From assembly GCF_014023275.1 (NCBI RefSeq), contig NZ_CP054694.1, positions 1 through 64,000 of the forward strand: a stretch of DNA of 64,000 nucleotides, in the 5' to 3' direction. A model generated the notes under the pieces. It was not told the origin of the DNA. It did not search any database and saw only the letters and a list, made by a program, of their open reading frames with translations. Shown here one piece after another: positions 27,565-38,053 of the stretch (position 1 is the stretch's first letter; each line of letters starts with the position of its first letter). Source of the stretch: Nostoc edaphicum CCNP1411. GTDB taxonomy: Bacteria > Cyanobacteriota > Cyanobacteriia > Cyanobacteriales > Nostocaceae. The position numbers and the translations under genes were made by a program.

Positions 27565-28687
27565 CCATCCCCGTGAGGGGTAAAGGAATTAAAACCCATG
27601 CGAGCCGTTATGGTTCCGATGATTCGGGACAGGTTTCCATCCCCGTGAGGGGTAAAGGAATTAAAACTGTGACAAGTTAAATTATATTTCTGCAAGGATG
27701 CATTAGTTTCCATCCCCGTGAGGGGTAAAGGAATTAAAACTCTAGAGCGGATTAGACTTGCAGCGGAAGATGTTCAGTTTCCATCCCCGTGAGGGGTAAA
27801 GGAATTAAAACTGAGGGAAAAAGCAGAAAAATCAAGAAGGAAAGTCTCCCAAGTTTCCATCCCCGTGAGGGGTAAAGGAATTAAAACCGAAGCTTTCATT
27901 TATGGAGGCTTTCCAAAATGAATTGTTTCCATCCCCGTGAGGGGTAAAGGAATTAAAACACGTCTTTTTGCGAATGCTGGGGCGGATGCAGTTTGTTTCC
28001 ATCCCCGTGAGGGGTAAAGGAATTAAAACTATAAACTAACTCTCAGCAACGGCCATATTTTGCAGTTTCCATCCCCGTGAGGGGTAAAGGAATTAAAACT
28101 ACTCTTTATGCCAGGGATGTTGCCTGGACAGTAAAGACGTTTCCATCCCCGTGAGGGGTAAAGGAATTAAAACCATTCTTAGGATTAATAAAAGACCACT
28201 TGTAAGATTCGTTTCCATCCCCGTGAGGGGTAAAGGAATTAAAACATATAGGTGCTGCACTTCTCACCCTGATAAAAGAAGGTTTCCATCCCCGTGAGGG
28301 GTAAAGGAATTAAAACTAGTAAGGTTTGCTGCTTTTTTACCTGATGGTAAAAGGTTTCCATCCCCGTGAGGGGTAAAGGAATTAAAACCTGAAAGTTAGC
28401 ACCTGCACTCCCCCATCGGGAGCGCCACGTTTCCATCCCCGTGAGGGGTAAAGGAATTAAAACTGTTGGCAAAGCTGCCAGCAGATCAACAAACAATTGA
28501 GTTTCCATCCCCGTGAGGGGTAAAGGAATTAAAACTACCCCACAAAAATCCACCCCCAACGAGAATTCCACCTACCAGTTTCCATCCCCGTGAGGGGTAA
28601 AGGAATTAAAACATTGGGGGTATTTTCAATTCAAAGTTAGATGCAGAGAAATGTTTCCATCCCCGTGAGGGGTAAAGGAATTAAAAC

Positions 28688-28978
28688 CCTGCCCATTTAG
28701 AAGCCTTATGCAGACAGGGTTACAGATACCCATTTTCGCGGGGGGTCTAATTTAACTGTCAATAAGCTACATTTATTGAGAATTTAGTCCTAGTAGACCC
28801 TTCTCAAAAGCTTACTCAGAAAGCTTTTCGCGGGGGTCAACGAAAGAATAAGGCTTTTGGCGATCGCCTGACCCCCGCGAAAAATTTACGTACACAAAGT
28901 AAAAACAAGTACTTTGAGATTCACTTGGAAACGTTAGATTAAGTTTTCAAGGTTCTGTCTGTTGTTTCAGATAGTATC
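28688..28978 (-). promoter_or_regulatory. Leader and putative promoter of array 2
   Basis: It contains the same blocks as leader 1: CATTTTCGCGGGGGGTCTAA, CTGTCAATAAGC, TTTTCGCGGGGGTCAACG, TGACCCCCGCGAAAAATTT and TTTTCAAGGTTCTGTC. A GATACT box (28978-28973, minus) stands where leaders 1 and 3 have TATACT. The GC boxes face each other as an inverted repeat (GCGGGGGTCA / TGACCCCCGC). The leader lies between the first repeat and RT-cas1. Confidence 0.8.
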
Positions 28979-29073
28979 ACAAAGTACTCTGACTTTTCAC
29001 AGCATAAAACACGAACTTAACATAAGTTTTCTCTACTACCGCCCCAGTTATGCAAGGTTATTTGTGGAACAGC

Positions 29074-31095
29074 TTATTTCTCCCAAATCATTGGTCGGTA
29101 AACTTCCACTTCACCCTTCAAGCATGAGATATATTCTCGTACCTGCAACTCAAGAGCGCGACGGTATGCTACTTTTTGTCCAGTATGAGGGTGCGTCATT
29201 TCTGATTGCAATTTCTCTTCCCAATGTTTCAGAAACTTCTTGAGTGCGTGAGCTTGAAAATACACACCTTCTCGTTCGTCGGGTAACGTAAAATCATCAA
29301 TTGTAAAAACTTCTGAATTGACTAAATAAACTGCTAAAGAATCGACCAAACCAGCCCTCCATTCTTCCATCAAATCAGAAACTAGTGCTGGATGATTGTC
29401 ACGGGGAACGTGTAAATTCCCAAAATGAGTATGCAATCCTACAGATTGGATGAACGAATAAACATTTTGGCTTAATAGAGTGTACCCCAAACTGAGCATA
29501 CTATTAATGGGGTCAGTGGGTGGACGCTTGGTGCGCTTTTCAAACGTAAACGAACCAGAAAATAAACTTCCCAGTGCTTGAAAATAAATTGTCGCCGCCC
29601 TTCCTTCATATCCCCGCAGCATATCCAGATTATCTGCAAAAGGTAGTTTGCTCATCAAAATTTCTAATTCATTAGATGCCTTTTTGATGATTGTTTCATC
29701 TACATTTTTAGATTTTTGACGACGGTTTAACCGCATCAATAATATACGTGAATTATGCAACTTTGCCCGAACTATCGCTTCAGCTTGCTTTCTGGTAAAC
29801 TCTGGATTTTGACAACGCTCAACCTGTAACATCAAATATTCAACTTTAGCATCACCTTCTGTTTGCAACCTGCCAAAATACCTACCCTTTTGTGACAAAT
29901 ACATGATCGGAATCCGTCGCCGCAACGCCATACTCACCGCACCATGTGATACATTACAACAACCAAACAGCACAACATTGCTGACTCGACTGACTGGAAC
30001 TTTAATCCGCAATTCACCTTGATAATAAACTTGAAATTGTTGATTTTTTACGCTCAAATAAGCACCTTGGTCGGTTATATATAAAGTAGTCATGGTTTCC
30101 TGCCAATAATGAGAAATTGATGCTCTGGGAAAATTAATTGGTTTGTCAATACTGCAAGCTTTAGGAGGACGAGAAACTGGTTTCGCTGGTCTTGGTTTCC
30201 TGCGAAAATAAGGTGTACCCGAATCATTAATTACCCATTCTCCAGCGAGTACAGGTTTGGGTGGTGGTGGTGCATAAACTTCACCGCCAGCAAAGCGATA
30301 ACCTAAAAAAGTAAACTCATCATTGGGCGTAAAAATCTGTGTCTTCTCTGGTTGTAGAGTTAAATAAACTTCTCCTAACCAAGCAGTAATTTTGTCAAGG
30401 ATACGGTTTGCTTCTTGCCAACTTTTACAAGCGATGACAAAATCATCCCCGTATCGCACCAAATTAATACCTTGACTGAGACATTTTCTATCAAAACTAG
30501 TCAGGTATAAATTTGCTAAAGCACCAGAAAGTCCCCCACCTTGTAATACTCCTTTACCAAAGTTACGATATTGTCCAGCGACGATAATTCCTGACTTCAA
30601 CTGCTGTTCTAGTAACTGTAATACTATTGGTTCAAGTGATAATTCCTCCAATGCAGTTAACAATAATGCCCAAGAAAGATTGTCAAAAAAATCGGCGATA
30701 TCAGCTTTGATAATCCATTTTGGTTGATACTGATAGTATCCATATAAATGTTGTACTGCTTGGTGAATACTGTGTCCAGGACGATAGGCATAGCTGCAAT
30801 CAAGAAACGTATCTTCTAAGGGAAAATACAATTCATCGAGTAGTAAACGCTGGATAATTCTATCCCGCACGGTAGGGACACCAATTAAGCGCTTACTGCC
30901 GTTTTTCTTGGGTATGTAAAACCCTTTAGCGGGGCTTGGAGTGTAAGTTTCGTGGTGTAGTTGATATTCGAGCTTCTGTAATTGTTCGGTAGCCATTGAC
31001 TCGAATAAGTCAACAGAAATACCATCAATCCCCGCAGTCTTACTTCCCGCACGAACTTGTAGCCATGCGAAATTGAGGTGTTCTTTGGTGAACAT
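29074..31095 (-). CDS. Reverse transcriptase-Cas1 fusion
   Basis: Residues 1-320 are a group II intron-like reverse transcriptase: RAGSKTAGIDGISV, YIPKKNGSKRLIGVPTVRDR, QGGGLSGALANLYL and the active site LVRYGDDFVIAC. Residues from about 335 (MTTLYITDQGAYLSV) are a full Cas1 with YEGRAATIYFQALGS, LHVPRDNHPALVSDLMEEWR and an intact C-terminus. There is no Cas6 domain at the N-terminus. Such fusions can capture spacers from RNA. No cas2 is next to it. I use the ATG at 31095; the frame can be read two codons further to a TTG. Confidence 0.93.
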   Translation of the reverse strand: MFTKEHLNFAWLQVRAGSKTAGIDGISVDLFESMATEQLQKLEYQLHHETYTPSPAKGFYIPKKNGSKRLIGVPTVRDRIIQRLLLDELYFPLEDTFLDCSYAYRPGHSIHQAVQHLYGYYQYQPKWIIKADIADFFDNLSWALLLTALEELSLEPIVLQLLEQQLKSGIIVAGQYRNFGKGVLQGGGLSGALANLYLTSFDRKCLSQGINLVRYGDDFVIACKSWQEANRILDKITAWLGEVYLTLQPEKTQIFTPNDEFTFLGYRFAGGEVYAPPPPKPVLAGEWVINDSGTPYFRRKPRPAKPVSRPPKACSIDKPINFPRASISHYWQETMTTLYITDQGAYLSVKNQQFQVYYQGELRIKVPVSRVSNVVLFGCCNVSHGAVSMALRRRIPIMYLSQKGRYFGRLQTEGDAKVEYLMLQVERCQNPEFTRKQAEAIVRAKLHNSRILLMRLNRRQKSKNVDETIIKKASNELEILMSKLPFADNLDMLRGYEGRAATIYFQALGSLFSGSFTFEKRTKRPPTDPINSMLSLGYTLLSQNVYSFIQSVGLHTHFGNLHVPRDNHPALVSDLMEEWRAGLVDSLAVYLVNSEVFTIDDFTLPDEREGVYFQAHALKKFLKHWEEKLQSEMTHPHTGQKVAYRRALELQVREYISCLKGEVEVYRPMIWEK

Positions 31096-31278
31096 AATCA
31101 AAAGTAAAAAGTAAAAAGGTAAAAGGTAAAAGAAAGATTATGGACACGCTTTCAACCTACTTGGGATGATAAATCCCAAGGGCGAGTAGCGAAACTCCGT
31201 TAAAACGGACTAAAAATGTAATATGTGTTTTAGTGTCGAATCCCTTGCAGTACCTTTGATTTAATTGTTGCAGTGCCA

Positions 31279-31335
31279 TATATGAGTTCATGTATGGGTT
31301 ATTGACTCTTGTATATGAGTTCGTATATGACTTAT
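31279..31335. promoter_or_regulatory. Phased TATATGA-TT repeats between RT-cas1 and the XRE gene
   Basis: ATATGAGTTCATGTATGGG, then TATATGAGTTCGTATATGAC, repeat a GTATATGRSTT word at about 11-base spacing. The site lies in the 268-base divergent region and matches the one upstream of the stand-alone cas1 (23831-23896). It is probably an operator; the adjacent XRE protein is the obvious candidate to bind it. Confidence 0.55.
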
Positions 31336-31363
31336 GTAAAATTCTTTTACCTTTTGACTTATT

Positions 31364-32113
31364 ATGAGCAGGACTCTGGTTGCATCAGATCAAGGTGTGA
31401 AGCTGGCAAGAAAAGCCTTAAAAGCCAGAAATTTAACTCAAACAGATTTTGCTATGGAGGTAGGATTAGGTTACACAACTGTTAATAATTTCCTCAACAG
31501 TAAACCGATATATCGCACAAACTTCCAAGAGATTTGCGTTTTCTTGGGCTTAGACTGGCAAGATATTGCTGCATTTGGTGAAGAAGCCGAAACCCAAGAA
31601 CTCACACCCCTTGATAAGCTTTGGCAACAACTTCAATTATTAAGCTCTCCTACTGAACAAATGGGGCTAGTCTTAGTAAAAGAAGAAACACTAGGTTGGG
31701 GTCAGAAAATACCGAGTCGTTACGAAAAATCAGTGCAGGTAGGTAGTTTTATTCGTTTTGAAGTCAACTTAGAGACTCCTGGATATTTACTACTATTGCA
31801 AAAAGATACATCGGGACAACTATGGTGTTTTTGTCCTTCGTGTTTTGCTCCCCAGCCGCAGTTGAATACAGGTAAGACAACTCTGCCTCAAGAAGGTTCG
31901 CCAATAACATCTTTCCCAATAGAAGGCGAACCAGGTAAGGAGGAAATTATCGCAGTCCTTACCAAGGAAGTACCTGCATTAGACTGGTTACGGCAAGAGA
32001 ATGATGAGGTTTTGAAACTAGAAGCAAGTCATCTTATAGAGTTACTAAAATATGTGACTGAACGCGGAGACTATCAACTTTGGTATACAGATTACATGGT
32101 TATTGCACGATAA
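31364..32113 (+). CDS. XRE-type helix-turn-helix protein with DUF4384-like C-terminus
   Basis: The N-terminal 70 residues form a Cro/C1-type helix-turn-helix (KALKARNLTQTDFAMEVGLG, YTTVNNFLNSKPIYR). From about residue 120 the sequence (VGSFIRFEVNLETPGYLLLL then LWCFCPSCFAPQPQL) fits a DUF4384-like domain. It is divergent from RT-cas1 and followed by the leader of array 3. It is plausibly a regulator of the adaptation genes; the phased motifs are its candidate sites. That link is inference. Confidence 0.7.
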   Translation: MSRTLVASDQGVKLARKALKARNLTQTDFAMEVGLGYTTVNNFLNSKPIYRTNFQEICVFLGLDWQDIAAFGEEAETQELTPLDKLWQQLQLLSSPTEQMGLVLVKEETLGWGQKIPSRYEKSVQVGSFIRFEVNLETPGYLLLLQKDTSGQLWCFCPSCFAPQPQLNTGKTTLPQEGSPITSFPIEGEPGKEEIIAVLTKEVPALDWLRQENDEVLKLEASHLIELLKYVTERGDYQLWYTDYMVIAR

Positions 32114-32259
32114 AAAAGTTAATAGTTTAGGCGTTCAAAACTTCAAGTAGTTTGTTATACTACTGCTCAATAGCCACAGAACCTTGAAAAGTTAATAGTT
32201 TAGGCGTTCAAAACTTCAAGTAGTTTGTTATACTACTGCTCAATAGCCACAGAACCTTG
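32114..32259 (+). repeat. 73-bp tandem duplication carrying the array 3 promoter
   Basis: Two perfect 73-base copies (32114-32186, 32187-32259) each contain GTTCAA, a 17-base spacer, TATACT (32156-32161; 32229-32234) and the conserved CCACAGAACCTTGAAAA end block. Leaders 1 and 2 have only one copy. The promoter of array 3 is therefore doubled. Confidence 0.85.
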
Positions 32260-32519
32260 AAAACTTAATATCAGGTTTCAAAATAAAAGCGAAAGTGCTT
32301 AGTTTTACTTTTCATACGTAAGTTTTTAGCGGGGGTAAGCCAATCCCTGAAACCCTTATTCTTTCGTTTACCCCCGCGAAAAGCTTGCTGGGTATGAGTT
32401 TGAGATACCTAAGTCTGTGTCTAATTGTCAATAAACTATACTTATTGACAGGTAAATTAGACCCCCCGCGAAAATGGGTATCTGTAACCCTCTCTGGACA
32501 AGGCTTCTAAAAGGGTAGG
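32114..32519 (+). promoter_or_regulatory. Leader of array 3
   Basis: This is the mirror-oriented counterpart of leaders 1 and 2, with AGCGGGGGTAAGCC, TTTACCCCCGCGAAAAGC, TGTCAATAAACTATACTTAT and TTAGACCCCCCGCGAAAATG. The TGTCAATAA / TTATTGACA inverted repeat is perfect here. It directly precedes the first repeat at 32520 and follows the XRE gene. Confidence 0.85.
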
Positions 32520-32912
32520 GTTTTAATTCCTTTACCCCTCACGGGGATGGAAACATTCAATCAAAGTGAAGCCACCTTGTTGATTTTTTTTGGCGTTTTA
32601 ATTCCTTTACCCCTCACGGGGATGGAAACTCGCAGCATCAAGAATTTGCTTAAATTCTTGAGACATGTTTTAATTCCTTTACCCCTCACGGGGATGGAAA
32701 CCCTATCGAGGAGGCATTGCAATGTCCTCTTCTTGTTTTGGTTTTAATTCCTTTACCCCTCACGGGGATGGAAACTTGCGCCATTCAGTTGTATCCACAA
32801 TCACATAATGGTTTTAATTCCTTTACCCCTCACGGGGATGGAAACTCTTACATTCTTCTCCTGCGCTATGGGCGTTAGAAAGTTTTAATTCCTTTACCCC
32901 TCACGGGGATGG

Positions 32913-35302
32913 GTGCGACTATCGGTTGCACGTAGAGAGTGAGTTCTGATGAAAAACTCGTGGCAAGTGTCAAAAGCCAGTACCCGCCCGAAGGGGCATT
33001 GCGGGTAACTGCGATGTTTCAGAGCTAGAGGGTAAAATGCGCGACATCAGCAAGCCGCACAGTTAGGTGAAGCGCTAGGGTAAAACTAGACAGGGTTAAC
33101 AGATGTGAATCCTCGTTGAGGCATCGTGAAGAGGAGTTACCGAAAACGGCTGAGACGGTAAAAGGGGTAAAGTGATTCTGCCCAATCCTCAGAATCAGTA
33201 GACACCTTGAACCCCCGGTGTATAGAGGGAACCCAAGCTAGTTGCATCTCTCGCGTGTGATACGAAGTAACCCCAATGGGGTCTTTGAACTAGGTCGATG
33301 TCAAAAGTAGAGATTGGAGTAATCCAGCTTTAATCCCCCAGTGGGTGTAAGATGCCACAAGAAGCGAATGCTGCTATGTCGAAAGGCAACAGGAAATCAT
33401 AACTGGGCAGATAGGTCAAATGACCAACTTGAAAGAGTGCTGACGTGTGGCGAGTGAATCCCTTGAAGTCTAATGCAATGGAAACCGAACTTCTTCGGGA
33501 AAAGTTAGGTGCAATTAAAAATTGTGAACGTAACCGGAAGAACTACTGACTGGAATAGCGTCAACTGGAGAAACGCGTTCCGAGTAGTTAGGCGACTAAG
33601 ACAGAGAATTTTCAAGGCAACCATTGGCGGTAACTTGAAAAAGGTTGGCAGCCTTCAAAAGCTACTTATGCGTAGCTACTCTAATATAGTACTTTCCGTT
33701 AGAAGAGTTACGCAACTAAACCAAGGCAGTAAAACAGCAGGGGGTAGATAGATTACTGGTAAAAAACCCCGGCAGCTAGAGGGTGGTTGGTGGATATCCT
33801 CACCAAATTTATTCCTTGGAAGCCGTTACCAGTTAAGCGGGTGTATATCCGTAAATCTAATGGAAAACAAAGACCACTCGGAATACCTTGTATTGTCGAT
33901 AGATGTCTCCAAGCCATCGTCAAAAATGCTTTGGAACCCTATTGGGAAGTGCACTTTGAGCGCACTTCCTACGGCTTTAGACCGGGAAGGTCATGCCATG
34001 ATGCGATTGAAAGGATACATTCAATGTCAAAAGCCAACTCCACTAAAAAGTGGGTGGTAGACGCGGACATCGAAGGTTGCTTTGATAACATCTCTCATGT
34101 ACCGCTAATTAATGCCATTGGTAATTTTCCAGCCAGAAAATTAATTCAACAATGGCTGAATGCGGGATATGTGGATAAAGGTGTTTTCCATAATACCAAT
34201 GCTGGAGTACCTCAAGGTGGAATTATTTCACCTCTACTTGCGAATATAGCTTTGCATGGTATGGAATCTGCCCTCGGTATCAAGTACGATAAAAACGGTC
34301 ATACGATTGGCGACCGTGGTATTGTGCGCTATGCCGATGATTTGGTGGTGTTCTGCAAAAGTCGGGAAGATGCTGTCAAAGCACATGACACCCTCCAAGA
34401 GTTTATGAATACTCGCGGTCTAACTCTATCGGAGTCAAAAACCCACATAGTACGGCTGTTGGATGGATTCAACTTCTTAGGCTTTCATATCAGACAATAC
34501 CCTGATTCCACTACCAAAACAGGTAGGAAAGTATTAATCAAACCAAGCATTGAATCTTTGCAAAATATCCGGGATAAAATCAAACAAGTATGGCTTGATA
34601 ATAAAAGTTGTAGTGTTGATTTTGTCATAGGCAAGCTAAACCCAATTATTCGGGGAATAGCTAACTATTATCGGACTGTAGTTTCCTCACAAATATTCAG
34701 TTCTTTAGATAGATGGATGTTTGTTAGGGAGAGAAGGTATGCCAAAAGAATGCACGCCAAGAAAAATCAATCTTGGTGTAACCGTCGTTATTGGGGAAGG
34801 CTAAATCTTGATAGAAGCGATTACTGGGTGTTTGGTGATAAGCGCACGGGAAAACATCTGCTCAAGTTTAGCTGGTTCAATATTAGGAGGCATCCAATGG
34901 TTAAGGGTGCTTATTCTACCGATGACCCAGAGCTAAAATCTTATTGGGAAAACCGTCAGAATATTAAATCTAAAAGTTTAATTCCTAGTTACCAGAAGCT
35001 TGCCCAAAAACAAGGATTTAAATGTCCTGTATGCGGGGAGTCATTACTCAATGATGAACCCATACAAAAGCACCATATAATTCCTTGTCATCAAGGTGGT
35101 AACGATACTTACGCTAATTTGGAACTAGTGCATTATTACTGTCATCAACAAATACATTATATTGTACAGAAACTCAATTCTGAACTCGATGATGAACTGA
35201 GTCTTTGGTAGCTCTAGGATTTGCTAAAGCCGGATGCTTGGTTAACTTGCTTGTCCGGTTTGTCGGGGGGAAAGGGATAGAAATATCCCTGCCCTACCCA
35301 TT
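32913..35302 (+). mobile_element. Group II intron copy 2 (2390 bp) in array 3
   Basis: It begins GTGCGACTATCGGTTGCACG right after GGGGATGG of a repeat and ends TACCCATT right before AAAC. A domain V-like hairpin lies at about 35228-35262. It is more diverged from copies 1 and 3 than these are from each other, so it is probably the older insertion. It is in sense with the array. Confidence 0.93.
33509..35211 (+). pseudogene. Intron-encoded RT-maturase-HNH, copy 2 (frameshifted)
   Basis: A GTG start at 33509 opens the frame (TDWNSVNWRNAFRVVRRLRQ). Near 33740-33770 two extra bases, one in a G-run (GCAGGGGGTAG) and one in an A-run (GTAAAAAACC), move the frame. From 33787 the RT (VRYADDLVVFC), X and HNH regions are intact to 35211. 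Without the two additions the whole protein would be open. Translation from an internal start would lack RT block 0/1. Confidence 0.8.
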
Positions 35303-35662
35303 AAACAAAACGCGCATTCACATAGCAGCCTGCGTCAAAATAGTTTTAATTCCTTTACCCCTCACGGGGATGGAAACAAGAGTCAAGAGTTAGTAAGAGC
35401 TAGACTTAACCAATTTGTTTTAATTCCTTTACCCCTCACGGGGATGGAAACATTTGACGTTGTTCCGCAACGTTCAACATACTGCTAAGTTTTAATTCCT
35501 TTACCCCTCACGGGGATGGAAACCTAAGAAAAGTACTACTACAAAAAGCGTCTTCCAGTCGTTTTAATTCCTTTACCCCTCACGGGGATGGAAACTCTCC
35601 AGAAAACACTATCATAATTATACTAGTAGCAGTTTTAATTCCTTTACCCCTCACGGGGATGG

Positions 35663-38053
35663 GTGCGACTATCGGTTGCACGTAGAGAGTGAGTTCCTCA
35701 GAAAAACTCGTGGCAAGTGTCAAAAGCCAGTACCCGCCCGAAGGAGCATTGCGGGTAACTGCGATGTTTCAAAGCTAGAGGGTAAAATGCGCGACATCAG
35801 CAAGCCGCACAGTGAGGTGAAGCGCTAGGGTAAAACTAGACAGGGTAACAGATGTGAATCCTCGTAGAGGCATCGTGAAGAGGAATTACCGAAAACGGCT
35901 GAGACGGTAAAAGGGGTAAAAGTGATTCTGCCCAATCCTCAGAATCAGTAGACACCTTGAACCCCCGGTGTATAGAGGGAACCCAAGCTAGTTGTATCTC
36001 TCGCGTGTGATACGTAGGAACCCCAACGGGGTCTTTGAACTAGGTCGATGTTTTAAGTAGAGATTGGAGTAATCCAGCTTTAATCCCCCGGTGGGTGTAA
36101 GATGCCACAAGAAGCGAATGCTGCTATGTCGAAAGGCAACAGGAAATCATAACTGGGCAGATAGGTTAAATAACCAACTTGAAAGAGTGCTAACGTGTGG
36201 CGGGTGAATCCCTTGAGTTCAATAGAAAGGAACCGAACTCTGATGGAAAAGTTAGGTGCGCTCTAAAAAAGTGGTGAACGTAACACAGAGAACTACCGAC
36301 TGGAACAGCGTCAACTGGAAAAACGCATTCAGAGTAGTTAGGCGACTCAGACAGAGAATATTCAAGGCAACCAAGGACGGTAGCCGTAAAAAGGTTCGCA
36401 ACCTACAAAAGCTACTAATGCGTAGCTATTCTAATATACTACTTTCCGTTAGAAGAGTAACGCAATTAAACCGAGGCAGTAAAACAGCAGGGGTGGATAA
36501 ACTGCTGGTAAAAACACCACAAGCGAGAGGATTGTTGGTAGATATTCTAACCAAATTTATCCCGTGGAAGCCATTACCAGTAAAGCGGGTATATATCCGT
36601 AAATCCAATGGAAAACAAAGACCTCTGGGAATACCTTGTATTGTCGATAGATGTCTCCAATCCATCATCAAAAATGCCTTGGAACCCTATTGGGAAGCGC
36701 ACTTTGAGCGCACTTCCTATGGCTTTAGACCGGGAAGGTCATGCCATGATGCGATTGAAAGGATACATTCAATGTCAAAAAGCCAACTCCACTAAAAAGT
36801 GGGTGGTAGATGCGGACATTGAAGGTTGCTTTGATAACATCTCTCATGTACCGCTAATTAATGCCATTGGTAATTTTCCAGCCAGAAAATTAATCCAACA
36901 ATGGCTGAATGCGGGATATATGGATAAAGGTGTTTTCCATAATACCAATGCTGGAGTACCTCAAGGTGGAATTATTTCACCGCTACTTGCGAATATAGCT
37001 TTGCATGGTATGGAATCTGTCCTCGGCATCAAGTACGATAAAAAACGGTCATACGATTGGCGATCGCGGTATTGTGCGCTATGCCGATGATTTGGTGGTG
37101 TTCTGCAAAAGTCGGGAAGATGCTGTCAAAGCGCGGGATACTCTCCAAGAGTTTATGTTTACTCGCGGTTTAACTCTTAATGAGTCAAAAACCCACATAG
37201 TACGGCTGTTGGATGGATTCAACTTCTTAGGCTTTCACATCAGACAATACCCGGATTCCACTACCAAAACAGGTAGGAAAGTATTAATCAAACCTAGCAT
37301 TGAATCTTTGCAAAACATCCGGGATAAAATCAAACAAGTATGGCTTGATAATAAAAGTTGTAGTGTTGATTTTGTCATAAGCAAGCTAAACCCAATTATT
37401 CGGGGAATAGCTAACTATTATCGGACTGTAGTTTCCTCACAAATATTCAGTTCTTTAGATAGATGGATGTTTGTTAGGGAGAGAAGGTATGCCAAACGAA
37501 TGCACGCCAAGAAGAACCAATCTTGGCGTAATCATCGTTATTGGGGAAGATTAAATCTTGATAGAAGTGATTACTGGGTGTTTGGTAACAAGCGCACGGG
37601 AAAACATCTGCTCAAGTTTAGCTGGTTCAATATTAGGAGACATCCAATGGTAAAGGGTGCTTATTCTACCGATGACCCAGAGCTAAAATCTTATTGGGAA
37701 AACCGTCAGAATATTAAATCTAAAAGTTTAATTCCTAGTTACCAGAAGCTTGCCCAAAAAACAAGGATTTAAGTGTCCTGTATGCGGGGAGTCATTACTC
37801 AATGATGAACCCATACAAAAGCATCATATAATTCCTTGTCATCAAGGTGGTAACGATACTTACGCTAATTTGGAACTAGTGCATTATTACTGTCATCAAC
37901 AAATACATTATATTGTACAGAAACTCAATTCTGAACTCGATGATGAACTGAGTCTTTGGTAGCTCTAGGATTTGCTAAAGCCGGATGCTTGGTTAACTTG
38001 CTTGTCCGGTTTGTCGGGGGGAAAGGGGTAGCAATATCCCTGCCCTACCCATT
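35663..38053 (+). mobile_element. Group II intron copy 3 (2391 bp) in array 3
   Basis: It has the same 5' end (GTGCGACTATCGG), the same 3' end (CTACCCATT) and the same insertion point within the repeat as copies 1 and 2. It is nearly identical to copy 1, including amino-acid choices that differ from copy 2, which points to a recent copying event between arrays 2 and 3. Confidence 0.93.
36256..37962 (+). pseudogene. Intron-encoded RT-maturase-HNH, copy 3 (three frameshifts)
   Basis: It starts at a GTG (36256) and aligns throughout with copy 1. Three single-base additions occur in A-runs: 36777-36781 (five versus four), 37040-37045 (six versus five) and 37756-37761 (six versus five). The RT core, YADD and HNH residues are otherwise conserved. 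It would give no full-length protein as written. Mobility in trans by another copy is possible. Confidence 0.8.

Larger units (their letters stand above)
24945..28687 (-). CRISPR. CRISPR array 2: 19 repeats, one split by an intron
   Basis: Repeats of 35 bases (plus strand) share the GTTTCCATCCCCGTGAGGGG start with array 1 but end TAAAGGAATTAAAAC. Positions: 24945, 25020, 25096, a split repeat (25171-25174 plus 27565-27595), 27633, 27706, 27777, 27853, 27925, 27995, 28065, 28139, 28211, 28282, 28354, 28429, 28501, 28578, 28653. Transcription is leftwards from the leader at 28688. The split repeat is interrupted by a group II intron; removing it would restore a perfect repeat. Confidence 0.96.
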
